A DNA stretch of 64,000 nucleotides from assembly GCA_927441425.1 (NCBI GenBank), contig CAKMKG010000007.1, positions 86,545 through 150,544 of the forward strand. The letters are read 5' to 3'. Every line of letters starts with the position of its first letter. The first letter of the stretch is position 1. This DNA comes from an uncultured Bacillota bacterium. Lineage in GTDB: Bacteria; Bacillota; Clostridia; Peptostreptococcales; Anaerovoracaceae. Below are positions 45,170-54,591 of this stretch, piece after piece. The position numbers were made by a program, and so were the translations under genes. Under the pieces are notes generated by a model. That model saw nothing but the letters and a program-made list of their open reading frames with translations. It was not told the origin of the DNA and made no database searches.

Positions 45170-46681
45170 ATGGAAAGAGATAAAGAAATCCTGGTCATGA
45201 AAGACATTGTTAAGACTTTCCCCGGGGTGAAGGCCCTAAAGGGAGTCGATCTCAATGTGAAATATGGTGAAATTCATGCCTTGATGGGAGAAAACGGGGC
45301 AGGAAAATCCACTCTTATGAAATGCTTGATAGGAATTCATCCACCAACTTCCGGTCAGATTTATTTTGAAGGAAACCTGATTGAAAATTATTCCACCTCC
45401 GATGCGCTCAAGATGGGGATCGCGATGATCCATCAGGAATTAAGTCCTGTTGAACACCGATCTATTATGGAGAATATTTGGCTGGGAAGAGAACCCAAAA
45501 CAAAGCTGGGTTTAGTTGACCATAAAAAAATGTACGAAATGACCAAGGATGTCCTTAAATTAATTGATTTTAATGAAGACCCAAAGACTCTAGTAGCAAG
45601 CTTGACCGTTGCAAATATGCAGATGATTGAAATTGCCAAGGCGCTTTCTTATAATGCCAAGCTCATCATTATGGATGAACCGACATCTGCATTAACCAAT
45701 AAAGAAATTGAACAGCTATTTTCTATCATGAGAAGACTTAGAGAGAATGGAAAATCGATAATTTATATTTCACATAAATTGGATGAAATCTATGAAATTT
45801 GTGACAGAATCACCGTCTATCGGGATGGACAGTACATTGGAGATGGAGATACAAAAGATATCAATGTAAATGAACTCATTAAGATGATGGTAGGACGCGA
45901 AGTCAATGAAATGTTCCCGAAGGTGACCTGTGATATCGGTGACGTGAAGCTGGAAGTAAAGAATCTGTGCTATGGAAGAAAATTCAAGGATGTATCTTTT
46001 GACGTGAAAAAAGGAGAAATCCTTGGTATTGCCGGCCTCGTCGGTGCGGGCAGAACAGAAGTAATCGAAACGATCTTCGGTATCAGAGAAAAATCCTCCG
46101 GACAGATCTACGTCGACGGGAATGAAGTGCGGATCAAAACGCCTGCTGACGCAAAGCAAAACAAAATGGCGTTACTTACGGAAGACAGGAGAAGCACGGG
46201 CATCTTTCCGATGCTGACTGTATTCCAGAATGTCATCATAGCGAATATACAAAAATATATTAAGAAGACCGGATTGCTGAATCACAAGAAGGCAATCGAG
46301 GATACCAATGAATTTGTTAAGGCAATCAGCATCAAGACGCCGAGTATATACCAAAAGGTTGAAAATTTAAGTGGAGGTAATCAACAGAAAGTGTTAGTGG
46401 CAAGATGGCTACTGACCAATCCTGAGATTCTCTTTCTGGATGAACCGACCAGAGGAATTGATGTAGGTGCAAAAGCAGAAATCCACCGATTGATTACAAA
46501 CCTTGCAGGACAGGGTAAGTCGATCATCATGGTTTCTTCCGAATTGCCGGAGGTTATGGGAATGAGTGACAGAATCGTTATTATGCATGAAGGCAAAGTC
46601 ACAGGAATTTTAGACAATACTAAGGATTTAACACAAGAAGAAATCATGAGATATGCTACCGGCCAGGCCGCAACGGCATAA
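45170..46681 (+). CDS. Sugar ABC transporter ATP-binding protein (RbsA/MglA type)
   Basis: A 503-residue protein with two fused ABC ATPase domains. Domain 1: Walker A GENGAGKST near 41 and Walker B IIMDEPTSAL near 164. Domain 2: degenerate Walker A GLVGAGRTE near 287, signature LSGGNQQKV near 400 and Walker B LFLDEPTRGIDVG near 420. The degenerate second P-loop is normal for RbsA/MglA. ATG 45170 is six bases from AGGAG; ATG 45164 abuts it. It works with the adjacent binding protein and permease. Confidence 0.92.
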   Translation: MERDKEILVMKDIVKTFPGVKALKGVDLNVKYGEIHALMGENGAGKSTLMKCLIGIHPPTSGQIYFEGNLIENYSTSDALKMGIAMIHQELSPVEHRSIMENIWLGREPKTKLGLVDHKKMYEMTKDVLKLIDFNEDPKTLVASLTVANMQMIEIAKALSYNAKLIIMDEPTSALTNKEIEQLFSIMRRLRENGKSIIYISHKLDEIYEICDRITVYRDGQYIGDGDTKDINVNELIKMMVGREVNEMFPKVTCDIGDVKLEVKNLCYGRKFKDVSFDVKKGEILGIAGLVGAGRTEVIETIFGIREKSSGQIYVDGNEVRIKTPADAKQNKMALLTEDRRSTGIFPMLTVFQNVIIANIQKYIKKTGLLNHKKAIEDTNEFVKAISIKTPSIYQKVENLSGGNQQKVLVARWLLTNPEILFLDEPTRGIDVGAKAEIHRLITNLAGQGKSIIMVSSELPEVMGMSDRIVIMHEGKVTGILDNTKDLTQEEIMRYATGQAATA

Positions 46682-46704
46682 CCTTAATAAAGGAGGATTC
46701 GACA

Positions 46705-47739
46705 ATGACGTCTGATTCAAAAAAATTAATGGACCAAGCAGAAAGATCAAGATTGGCGGATAATAAAAAAACCAAGGTAAAAGCTCTGCTGCAGAAATAT
46801 GGTATCATACTGGTTTTGCTTTTCCTGATTATTGTAATTTCGACAATACAACCAAAGTTTTTATCATCAACGAATATTTTTAACGTACTGACACAGAGTT
46901 CCATCTTTGGCATTATGGCCTTGGGAATGACTTTGGTTATCACCTCCAAGGGGATTGATATTTCCGTCGGTTCCGTACTTGCCTTGTCTGGAGTAGTTGC
47001 TGCCAGCCTTGCTCAAGTGAGCTCCGCAACAACGCAGTACTATCCCAGCTTGAGTGATATGCCGGTCATCCTTCCGATCATTGCGGCGTTGCTGGTCGGA
47101 TTACTAATGGGATCCATCAACGGCGGACTGATTGCATTTACAGGAATTCCAGCTTTTATCGCAACACTGGGTATGATGACGATCGCCAGAGGCCTTGCGT
47201 TGATCTATACAGGAGGTAAACCGATCAGTCAGTTTACGCCTGATATGATGTTCATTGGAAGCAAGGTTGGGTTTTTCCCGGTTCCGGTACTCGTCTATCT
47301 GATTATGATTGCCATCACATGGGTATTGCTTGGCTACACCAGCTTCGGAAAGAATGTATATGCCATCGGAGGAAACATTAAAGCAGCTGAAATTTCAGGT
47401 GTTAATGTTAAGAAGAATCTCATACTGATTTATGGATATGCAGGCCTGTGCGCTGCAGTTGCATCCATTGTTTTTGCAGGTCGTGTCGGAAGTGTACACC
47501 CGGGAGCAGCAGCAGGATATGAGTTGACAGCCATCGCAGCGACCACCATCGGCGGAACGAGCCATTACGGCGGGATCGGAACAGTCTGGGGTGCAGTAGT
47601 CGGAGCTCTGGTTCTCGGCGTATTGAGAAACGGTATGACTCTGATGGGTATCGAAGCATACTGGCAGCAGATTGTGGAAGGCGTCATCATCATCGTCGCA
47701 GTCGTCGTTGACATGAGAAAGAATGCAAGAAAGAAATAG
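46705..47739 (+). CDS. Sugar ABC transporter permease (RbsC type)
   Basis: A 344-residue permease with about eight to ten membrane helices. RbsC-family features: ALGMTLVITSKGIDISVGSVLALSG near 73-97, GIPAFIATLGMMTIARG near 150, and TIGGTSHYGGIGTVWGAVVGALVLGVLRNGMTLMG at the end. AAGGAGG lies before the ATG. It is probably present as a dimer with the ATPase above. The long cytoplasmic N-terminus of about 30 charged residues is a minor peculiarity. Confidence 0.92.
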   Translation: MTSDSKKLMDQAERSRLADNKKTKVKALLQKYGIILVLLFLIIVISTIQPKFLSSTNIFNVLTQSSIFGIMALGMTLVITSKGIDISVGSVLALSGVVAASLAQVSSATTQYYPSLSDMPVILPIIAALLVGLLMGSINGGLIAFTGIPAFIATLGMMTIARGLALIYTGGKPISQFTPDMMFIGSKVGFFPVPVLVYLIMIAITWVLLGYTSFGKNVYAIGGNIKAAEISGVNVKKNLILIYGYAGLCAAVASIVFAGRVGSVHPGAAAGYELTAIAATTIGGTSHYGGIGTVWGAVVGALVLGVLRNGMTLMGIEAYWQQIVEGVIIIVAVVVDMRKNARKK

Positions 47740-47803
47740 ACATAAAGAAAGTAACATAAATAAATCATAATGCTTCCATGATATACTTATAAGGAGGTAA
47801 ACA

Positions 47804-48853
47804 ATGGACAAATTACTTGAAATGACACAAAAATTCCCAATGACAAAGTATTGGAATGATTCCTGTTCCATTCATGAGCTAACCTACGCCATCGAAAGAG
47901 GCGCAGTGGGCGCGACAACGAATCCTGTCATTGTTAAAGGCGTTTTAGATAAGGAATTGGACAGCTACCGTGATTATATCGCACAGCTGATAAAAGAGAA
48001 ACCCACTTCATCGGAAGATGAAATTGCCTGGATCGTCATTGAAAAGATGGCAATCGACGGCGCAAAGCTTTTGGAGCCACTATTTGACCCAAAAACTGGA
48101 ACCGGAAGAATCTCGATCCAGACAAATACGAAATACTTTAACAACGCTGAAAAACTTGTTGAGCAGGCTGTTTACTTTAATACACTTGCGCCAAATATGC
48201 AGGTGAAAGCACCTGCAACATCAGCAGGCATCAAGGCCTTTGAAGAAATGACCTATCGCGGCGTCAGCATCAATGCCACTGTTTCCTTCACCGCAACCCA
48301 GGCAATCGCTGTTGGCGAAGCAGTGGAAAGAGGGTTAAAGAGAAGAGAAGCAGAGGGGCTGGACAATTCTGAAATCAATCCTGTCTGCACCATCATGGTA
48401 GGCAGACTGGATGACTGGCTGAGAGAAGTAGCAGACAAGAAAAACATCTGCGTGGATCCTAATGCACTGCACTATGCGGGAATCGCCTGCGTGAAGAAGG
48501 CATACAAGGTCTACAAGGAAAGAGGATATAAGACGAAGATGCTTTCTGCAGCCTACAGAACACCGTTGCAGTGGCTTGAGTTCATCGGCGGAGACATGAT
48601 CATGACGATTCCGTATAAGAATCAGGTGCCGTTCAACGGTTCCGATTTTGAAATCAAAGCCCGCATGGATGACGAAGTGGATGCTTACTATATAAAAGAG
48701 CTTAGAAAGATTCCTGATTTCATAAAGGCTTATGATGAAATGAGCATTCCGGAATTTGATACCTACGGACCGGTTAATAAGACTCTGGATCAGTTTGCCG
48801 GCGGATACGACGATCTGGTAAAGATCATCAGAAAGTTCATGATTAAGTATTAG
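47804..48853 (+). CDS. Transaldolase-family protein
   Basis: A 349-residue class I aldolase barrel of the transaldolase family. GAVGATTNPVIVKGVL near 31-46 matches the family start. The expected Schiff-base lysine is in MQVKAPATSAGIKAFEEM near 129, and SINATVSFTATQAIAVGEA near 150 matches the following strand. It is longer than the small fructose-6-phosphate aldolases. AAGGAGG precedes the ATG. It lies between the sugar importer and iolB. IolC and IolJ are missing from the window, so it may cleave or transfer dihydroxyacetone from unphosphorylated 2-deoxy-5-keto-gluconate. That role is a hypothesis; a plain pentose-phosphate transaldolase is the alternative. Confidence 0.85.
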   Translation: MDKLLEMTQKFPMTKYWNDSCSIHELTYAIERGAVGATTNPVIVKGVLDKELDSYRDYIAQLIKEKPTSSEDEIAWIVIEKMAIDGAKLLEPLFDPKTGTGRISIQTNTKYFNNAEKLVEQAVYFNTLAPNMQVKAPATSAGIKAFEEMTYRGVSINATVSFTATQAIAVGEAVERGLKRREAEGLDNSEINPVCTIMVGRLDDWLREVADKKNICVDPNALHYAGIACVKKAYKVYKERGYKTKMLSAAYRTPLQWLEFIGGDMIMTIPYKNQVPFNGSDFEIKARMDDEVDAYYIKELRKIPDFIKAYDEMSIPEFDTYGPVNKTLDQFAGGYDDLVKIIRKFMIKY

Positions 48854-48876
48854 TGAACGGATATAATCTATGATAC

Positions 48877-48906
48877 TGTGGGAGAGGAAGTGATTCCCCT
48901 CCCACA
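48877..48906 (+). repeat. Intercistronic hairpin before iolB
   Basis: TGTGGGAG ... CTCCCACA (48877-48884 with 48899-48906) with an inner GG/CC pair and no T-tract. It is similar in sequence to the hairpin at 45116-45144, suggesting duplication of a processing or stability element. Confidence 0.75.
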
Positions 48907-48932
48907 TTTAATAGGCAAATAAGGAGAAGAAG

Positions 48933-49721
48933 ATGGTTACAGTTTATGGCGAAATGAAAAAAGGCTATAACGAGATTTGCAATATGGATGACAACCATCC
49001 CGATATGTTGATGGACATCGGCATTCAGGTGATGAGTGAAGGAGAAACACTTACAATTTCAGAAGAAGATAAAGAAACGGCGGTACTTCTTCTAGATGGA
49101 GAAGTGACCTTCCAATGGGAAGACCAATCGGCAAAGGCAGTCAGAAGGTCGATTTTTGATGAGAATCCGACAGCGCTTCATGTTTCCCATGGAGTTAGGA
49201 TATCCGTAACAGCGAAGGATCATGTTGAGATACTGATCCAAAAGACAACCAATAAAGAAAGCTTTCCTTCAAAACTATACACGCAAAAAGATGTGGGAAC
49301 TGAAATATTCGGTGATGGAGTTTGGGAGAATACGGCACGCAGAGCTTGCAGAACAGTATTTGATTACAGCAATGCACCATACTCCAATATGGTATTGGGG
49401 GAATTGATCAACTACCCCGGACGCTGGTCCAGCTATATTCCTCACGGACATGATCAGCCCGAGGTTTACTTCTATCGTTTTAACAGGGAAGAAGGTTTTG
49501 GAGCCGCTTTCCTGGGAGACGAAGCATTTAAAATCATGAATAACAGTGCATTTTTTATTCCCGGAGGCCCGACGCATCCACAGGTGGCAGCCCCGGGCTT
49601 TGCCATGTACTATACCTGGATGATCCGTCATTTGAAGGACAACCCATGGAATTCAAGAAACAACGATCCACGGTATAACTGGCTCCTTGAAAAGGATGTT
49701 AAGATTTGGCCGAATGAATAA
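48933..49721 (+). CDS. iolB: 5-deoxy-glucuronate isomerase
   Basis: A 262-residue bicupin that converts 5-deoxy-glucuronate (the IolD product) to 2-deoxy-5-keto-gluconate. IolB features are visible: YPGRWSSYIPHGHDQPEVYFYRF near 155-177 with metal-binding His and Glu, GGPTHPQVAAPGFAMYYTWMIRH near 213-235, and the typical C-terminal PRYNWLLEKD. AAGGAG precedes the ATG. It is separated from iolDEG by 12 kb but belongs to the importer-transaldolase operon. The presence of IolG, E, D and B together confirms an inositol pathway as far as this intermediate. Confidence 0.93.
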   Translation: MVTVYGEMKKGYNEICNMDDNHPDMLMDIGIQVMSEGETLTISEEDKETAVLLLDGEVTFQWEDQSAKAVRRSIFDENPTALHVSHGVRISVTAKDHVEILIQKTTNKESFPSKLYTQKDVGTEIFGDGVWENTARRACRTVFDYSNAPYSNMVLGELINYPGRWSSYIPHGHDQPEVYFYRFNREEGFGAAFLGDEAFKIMNNSAFFIPGGPTHPQVAAPGFAMYYTWMIRHLKDNPWNSRNNDPRYNWLLEKDVKIWPNE

Positions 49722-49896
49722 AAATTGTTTGGTAATACAACAAAAACAGTCGCAGATTTGGTATTCTCAGCTCTATCGGTCACAGTCTTTGGAACGGAAA
49801 ACAAACGTAGTCCGTAAACGGTGTTTTCCTCTTATATATTACCAAAAAATTACAGCGTCATTGGCCAAATGGAGCAATAAAACCTATAAATATAAT

Positions 49897-49937
49897 ATCC
49901 CGTGCAAAACAATTGACGCATTGCACGGGATTGCTTT
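49897..49937 (+). terminator. Terminator of the importer-transaldolase-iolB operon
   Basis: ATCCCGTGCA / TGCACGGGAT, a 10-bp perfect stem (49897-49906 with 49922-49931), followed by TGCTTTATAT. Bases 49722-49896 hold no gene I can support. Confidence 0.75.
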
Positions 49938-49980
49938 ATATTAAAAAGTGGGGAAATCGTACCATGGTAGGGAATGTTCT

Positions 49981-50283
49981 ATGAAAAGAGAAGAATTTTA
50001 TCATATCGTGTATGGAATCGTAAATTGCATTCCAAGGGGAAAGGTTACTACCTATGGAGCCATTGCACGAATTATGGGGAGACCTCAATGTTCCAGAATG
50101 GTAGGACAGGCGATGCACTATGCTTCCTTTTATACAGAGGCGCCCTGCCATAGGGTTGTAAATAGCCAGGGGAGACTTGCACCCTGCTGGAAAGAGCACC
50201 AGAAGCTGCTCAGGAAAGAAGGCGTTTGCATCAAGGAAAATGGATGTGTGGATCTAAAAACACATTTATGGAACGGGTATTGA
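49981..50283 (+). CDS. MGMT/ATL-family protein (single DNA-binding domain)
   Basis: A 100-residue protein equal to the C-terminal DNA-binding domain of O6-methylguanine methyltransferases. KVTTYGAIARIMGRPQCSRMVGQAM near 21-45 holds the recognition helix. APCHRVVNSQGRLAP near 56-70 has the acceptor cysteine in PCHRV, which alkyltransferase-like proteins usually replace by Trp. The N-terminal domain of full methyltransferases is missing. It may repair alkylated bases directly or flag lesions for excision repair. The ribosome binding site is weak (TAGGGAA). Confidence 0.82.
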   Translation: MKREEFYHIVYGIVNCIPRGKVTTYGAIARIMGRPQCSRMVGQAMHYASFYTEAPCHRVVNSQGRLAPCWKEHQKLLRKEGVCIKENGCVDLKTHLWNGY

Positions 50284-50338
50284 CAACAGATAGGGTTCGA
50301 GGTAGCCTAAAAGGGCAGACGAAAAATTCAATTTCTAA

Positions 50339-51097
<759 letters not shown>

Positions 51098-51138
51098 GGT
51101 AATCAATAGAGATTTCTTTGATCTAACCAATATCTGAA

Positions 51139-51167
51139 AACACCTTGTGATGAAACAGGGTGTTTTT
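51139..51167 (+). terminator. Terminator after nagB
   Basis: AACACCTTG, 8-base loop, CAGGGTGTT (one U-G wobble) followed by TTT: a 9-bp stem with T-tract. Confidence 0.8.
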
Positions 51168-51266
51168 AGCTTAGTATGGTAAATAAATATGATTCAGAAG
51201 GATTCAAGAAATAAAAAAGGGGTAATTCAATAGATAACTGATACAATTATATTTAGGAGGTAAAGA

Positions 51267-52859
51267 ATGTCAAATATGTTTTGTTTTCAATGTGAACAGA
51301 CTGCAAAGGGTTTGGGATGTCAAGGCTCGGCTGGAGTATGTGGCAAACAGGCCGATACTGCCGGACTGCAGGACGAATTAATAGGTGCCTTGGTAGGTCT
51401 GGCTAACGCAGCAAATGATGCAGAGCCAACAGCGGATACACATAGAGTAATGATTGAGGGTCTGTTTACGACTATCACGAACGTCAGCTTTGACAATGAA
51501 GCAGTGAAGCAACAGATTGAAAAAACAGAAAAAGAAATTACAAATTTAATCTCCCGTTGTGGGGATTACAGCTCTCAGTGTAGTAGACCCTACGGATATG
51601 ATGTAAGAGGGTTATGGACATCCGATGAAGATATTCGTTCCCTGAAATCATTAATTTTGTTCGGTCTAAAAGGTATGGCGGCATACGCATACCATGCATT
51701 GGTGCTGGGATACACGGACAACGGGGTGAATCAGTTCTTTTATAAAGCCATGCGTTTTGTTGGTCTGGAAGAGACAGATGCGGACACCTTGCTTCCTATC
51801 GTTCTGGAAACAGGTCACGTCAATTTAAAATGTATGGCGCTGCTTGATCAGGCAAATACTGAAACATACGGCACTCCTGTACCGACAAAAGTGTCCCTGA
51901 CTGTTGAAAAAGGTCCTTTCATTGTGGTTTCCGGCCACGACCTTTATGATCTCTATCTTTTGCTGGAACAGACGAAGGAGAAAGGGGTCAATATCTATAC
52001 CCATGGCGAGATGCTTCCGGCCCACGGGTATCCGAAGCTGAAGGCCTATCCGCACTTAAAAGGTCATTTTGGTACAGCATGGCAGAATCAGCAAAAAGAA
52101 TTTGAGGGAATCCCGGCGCCGGTCTTATTTACTACCAATTGCATTATGCCGGTAAAAGGAAGCTACTTTGACAGGGTATTCACCACAGAAGTGGTGGCTT
52201 ATCCGGAAATGGTTCATATTGACGACGAGAAAGACTTTTCACCTGTAATCGCAAAGGCGCTGGAACTCGGAGGTTACGCAGAAGAGAAAAAGATGACCGG
52301 CATCAATGGAGGAGAAACCGTTACGACCGGATTTGCCAGAGGAACAGTGCTTTCCGTTGCAGACAAAGTAATCGACGCGGTAAAATCGGGAGATATTAAG
52401 CACTTTTTTCTCGTGGGTGGCTGTGACGGTGCAAAGCCGGGCAGAAACTATTATACAGAGCTTGTAAAACAGACACCGAAGGAGTCTATCATCCTTACAC
52501 TTGCTTGCGGCAAATTCAGGTTCAATGACCTGGATCTCGGAGAAATCGGCGGACTGCCGAGAATCATGGACATGGGACAGTGCAATGACGCATACAGTGC
52601 GATTCAGGTGTCCATCGCTTTAGCGGAAGCCTTCGGCTGCGGAGTAAACGATCTGCCGCTAACTATGGTTTTATCATGGTATGAGCAAAAAGCGGTTTGC
52701 ATTCTGCTTTCCCTGCTTGCCCTCGGTATTAAGAACATCTATCTTGGCCCGACGCTGCCAGCCTTCGTTTCGCCAAACGTACTGAACCTGTTGGTGAAGG
52801 AGTATCAGATTTCACCGACCTCAACGCCGGAGGAAGACTTGAAGAAGATCCTTGGGTAA
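51267..52859 (+). CDS. hcp: Hybrid-cluster protein (hydroxylamine reductase / NO reductase)
   Basis: A 530-residue Hcp. The N-terminal cluster cysteines CFQCEQTAKGLGCQGSAGVCG lie within residues 5-25. Later ligands of the hybrid Fe-S-O cluster are visible in ETGHVNLKCM near 180-190, TTNCIMPVK near 290, GGCDGAKPGRNYYTE near 390, LACGKFRFN near 412 and MGQCNDAYSA near 438. The enzyme reduces hydroxylamine or nitric oxide in anaerobes and helps nitrosative stress defence. TAGGAGG precedes the ATG. It stands alone; its reductase Hcr is not adjacent, as is common in Clostridia. Confidence 0.95.
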   Translation: MSNMFCFQCEQTAKGLGCQGSAGVCGKQADTAGLQDELIGALVGLANAANDAEPTADTHRVMIEGLFTTITNVSFDNEAVKQQIEKTEKEITNLISRCGDYSSQCSRPYGYDVRGLWTSDEDIRSLKSLILFGLKGMAAYAYHALVLGYTDNGVNQFFYKAMRFVGLEETDADTLLPIVLETGHVNLKCMALLDQANTETYGTPVPTKVSLTVEKGPFIVVSGHDLYDLYLLLEQTKEKGVNIYTHGEMLPAHGYPKLKAYPHLKGHFGTAWQNQQKEFEGIPAPVLFTTNCIMPVKGSYFDRVFTTEVVAYPEMVHIDDEKDFSPVIAKALELGGYAEEKKMTGINGGETVTTGFARGTVLSVADKVIDAVKSGDIKHFFLVGGCDGAKPGRNYYTELVKQTPKESIILTLACGKFRFNDLDLGEIGGLPRIMDMGQCNDAYSAIQVSIALAEAFGCGVNDLPLTMVLSWYEQKAVCILLSLLALGIKNIYLGPTLPAFVSPNVLNLLVKEYQISPTSTPEEDLKKILG

Positions 52860-52913
52860 CCCTCTCCGGTGTAAAGCTGAATTCATACAAAAAACATATC
52901 CGCTACATAAAAC

Positions 52914-52957
52914 AAAAAGTTTATCGCAGAAAATAAAAATCTGTGATAAACTTTTTT
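52914..52957 (+). terminator. Terminator after hcp
   Basis: AAAAAGTTTATC-g-CAGA (52914-52930), 9-base loop, TCTG-t-GATAAACTTTTTT (52940-52957). A long stem with T-tract. Confidence 0.9.
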
Positions 52958-52995
52958 CATGGTGATTCAAAAAATAAGGAGAAATTAGTTAAGAT

Positions 52996-53538
52996 ATGAG
53001 AATATATGTAATCAGTGACACTCACGGCAAGATCGATAAAGCCATAGAACTATATCATACCCTCCAAGAGATCGACTTGATCATTCATCTGGGAGACCAT
53101 TGGAACGATGCAAAAAGAATGAAGGAACAGCTCAACGTTCCTTTGATCGGGGTGAAGGGCAACATGGACGGCGCCTTTACAAGAGAGGGATACCAGATTC
53201 TTGAAACGGACTTCGGAAAAATTTTTCTCTCCCACGGGCATATGGAGAGCGTGAAACAAAGCTATGAAAACATCGTGTACAAGGCGGAATCCCTACAATG
53301 CAGGGCAGCTTTTTTTGGACATACCCACATTCCTCTTTTTTGCGAGGTGGAAGGCTTCTATCTGTTGAATCCGGGAAGCCTCTCCCTGCCCGTGGGAGGA
53401 AGAAGGAGCTCCTATGCAGTAGCCACTGTGACCCGGGATTCGCTTGTTGCATCCATTTTATATGCAGATGTGCAGCAATGCCCAAAGACAGGGGCTGGTA
53501 CGATAAAAAACATGCTGAATGACAGCGACCGATTCTGA
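52996..53538 (+). CDS. YfcE-type metallophosphoesterase
   Basis: A 180-residue calcineurin-like phosphodiesterase. Metal ligands in order: SDTHGK (residues 7-12), LGDHW near 32, GNMD near 55, LSHGH near 77 and FGHTHIP near 103. This matches the MJ0936/YfcE family, which hydrolyses phosphodiesters of unknown physiological identity. In many Firmicutes the gene lies near rph and an ITPase gene; here it stands alone between two terminated units. AAGGAG lies about 10 bases before the ATG. Confidence 0.88.
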   Translation: MRIYVISDTHGKIDKAIELYHTLQEIDLIIHLGDHWNDAKRMKEQLNVPLIGVKGNMDGAFTREGYQILETDFGKIFLSHGHMESVKQSYENIVYKAESLQCRAAFFGHTHIPLFCEVEGFYLLNPGSLSLPVGGRRSSYAVATVTRDSLVASILYADVQQCPKTGAGTIKNMLNDSDRF

Positions 53539-53583
53539 TCTGTTAACTGGAATAAATTTTATGGCAAATAAAACTGAAATTTG

Positions 53584-53612
53584 TTGAAAAACATCAGTAA
53601 GACGGATATAAT
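53584..53612 (+). promoter_or_regulatory. Promoter of the deacetylase-bactofilin group
   Basis: TTGAAA (53584-53589), 17-base spacer, TATAAT (53607-53612), about 65 bases before the polysaccharide deacetylase start. Confidence 0.7.
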
Positions 53613-53675
53613 TACTCTGTAATGTTCCCTTAACTAATCAGTCAGGACTGTTGCTGTATCAAGAAAGTGTGTGCG

Positions 53676-54560
53676 ATGTATTTAGGAAGTGTGCGATTCT
53701 TTAAGCATTTGATTGTTGCCATTATACTGCTTCTTATTTTTGGGCTGTTAATTGCCGCAATCAGTCTCGCTGCCATCAATAAGAATTATAAAAGCCAGAT
53801 TTCAGATATGCAATCCGGTACTATTCTTGCGCAGTCCAATTTAGTAGAAGAAAAACATCAAAACAGCCTTTCCATTGAATATCAGGAGCGATATCCCGAT
53901 CTGTATGCGACACCTTCTGAAGTGAGGCGAATCGAGCCAAAAACAGTCTATCTTACCTTCGACGACGGCCCATCATTCCGGACTGCTGAAATATTGGATA
54001 TCTTGAAGCAGGAGGATATCAAAGCCACTTTCTTCATTATCGGAAAAGAAGGCAATAAGAATAAAGATATCCTGAAAAGGATGGTAGATGAGGGGCATAC
54101 CCTTGGGGTTCATACATATTCCCATGTATACGACAATATTTATGAATCTGTCGAGAGTTATCTTGACGACTTTTATCTAACATATAAGCTGATCTATGAT
54201 GCCACCGGCGTTGAACCGGATGTCTATCGATTTCCGGGAGGGAGCATTAATAAATACAGTTCTCAGGATTACATTGAAATCATTGCAGAAATGACCCGGC
54301 GAGGGTTTACATACTATGATTGGAACGCTTCCAGTGGTGATGCGGTTGCAAATGCCACAGCGAAATCAGTCTATAGCAATACCGTCCAATCATCCGAAGG
54401 CAAGGACCGTATTATTTTACTCATGCATGACAGCATCAACAAATCCTATACCGTTTCAGCACTGCCCGAAATTATTGAGTACTATAAAGCAAAGGGTTAC
54501 AAATTTGAAGGTATCACAAACGATGTGAGCCCTATTGCATTTAATTATATAAATTATTAA
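53676..54560 (+). CDS. Membrane-anchored polysaccharide deacetylase
   Basis: About 294 residues with one N-terminal membrane helix (LIVAIILLLIFGLLIAAISLAA, within residues 10-32) and an extracellular NodB domain. Catalytic residues: TFDDGPS near 92 (base and metal Asp), HTYSH near 142 (metal His pair), RFPGGS near 185 and LMHDS near 244. It removes acetyl groups from peptidoglycan or another N-acetylated polymer. ATG 53676 is used though no strong ribosome binding site is visible; GTG 53667 is an alternative. It is followed after 31 bases by three bactofilin genes, so wall modification and cytoskeletal scaffolding may be linked. Confidence 0.85.
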   Translation: MYLGSVRFFKHLIVAIILLLIFGLLIAAISLAAINKNYKSQISDMQSGTILAQSNLVEEKHQNSLSIEYQERYPDLYATPSEVRRIEPKTVYLTFDDGPSFRTAEILDILKQEDIKATFFIIGKEGNKNKDILKRMVDEGHTLGVHTYSHVYDNIYESVESYLDDFYLTYKLIYDATGVEPDVYRFPGGSINKYSSQDYIEIIAEMTRRGFTYYDWNASSGDAVANATAKSVYSNTVQSSEGKDRIILLMHDSINKSYTVSALPEIIEYYKAKGYKFEGITNDVSPIAFNYINY

Positions 54561-54591
54561 AATAGAATCGAATTTGGAAGGATGGTTAGAG

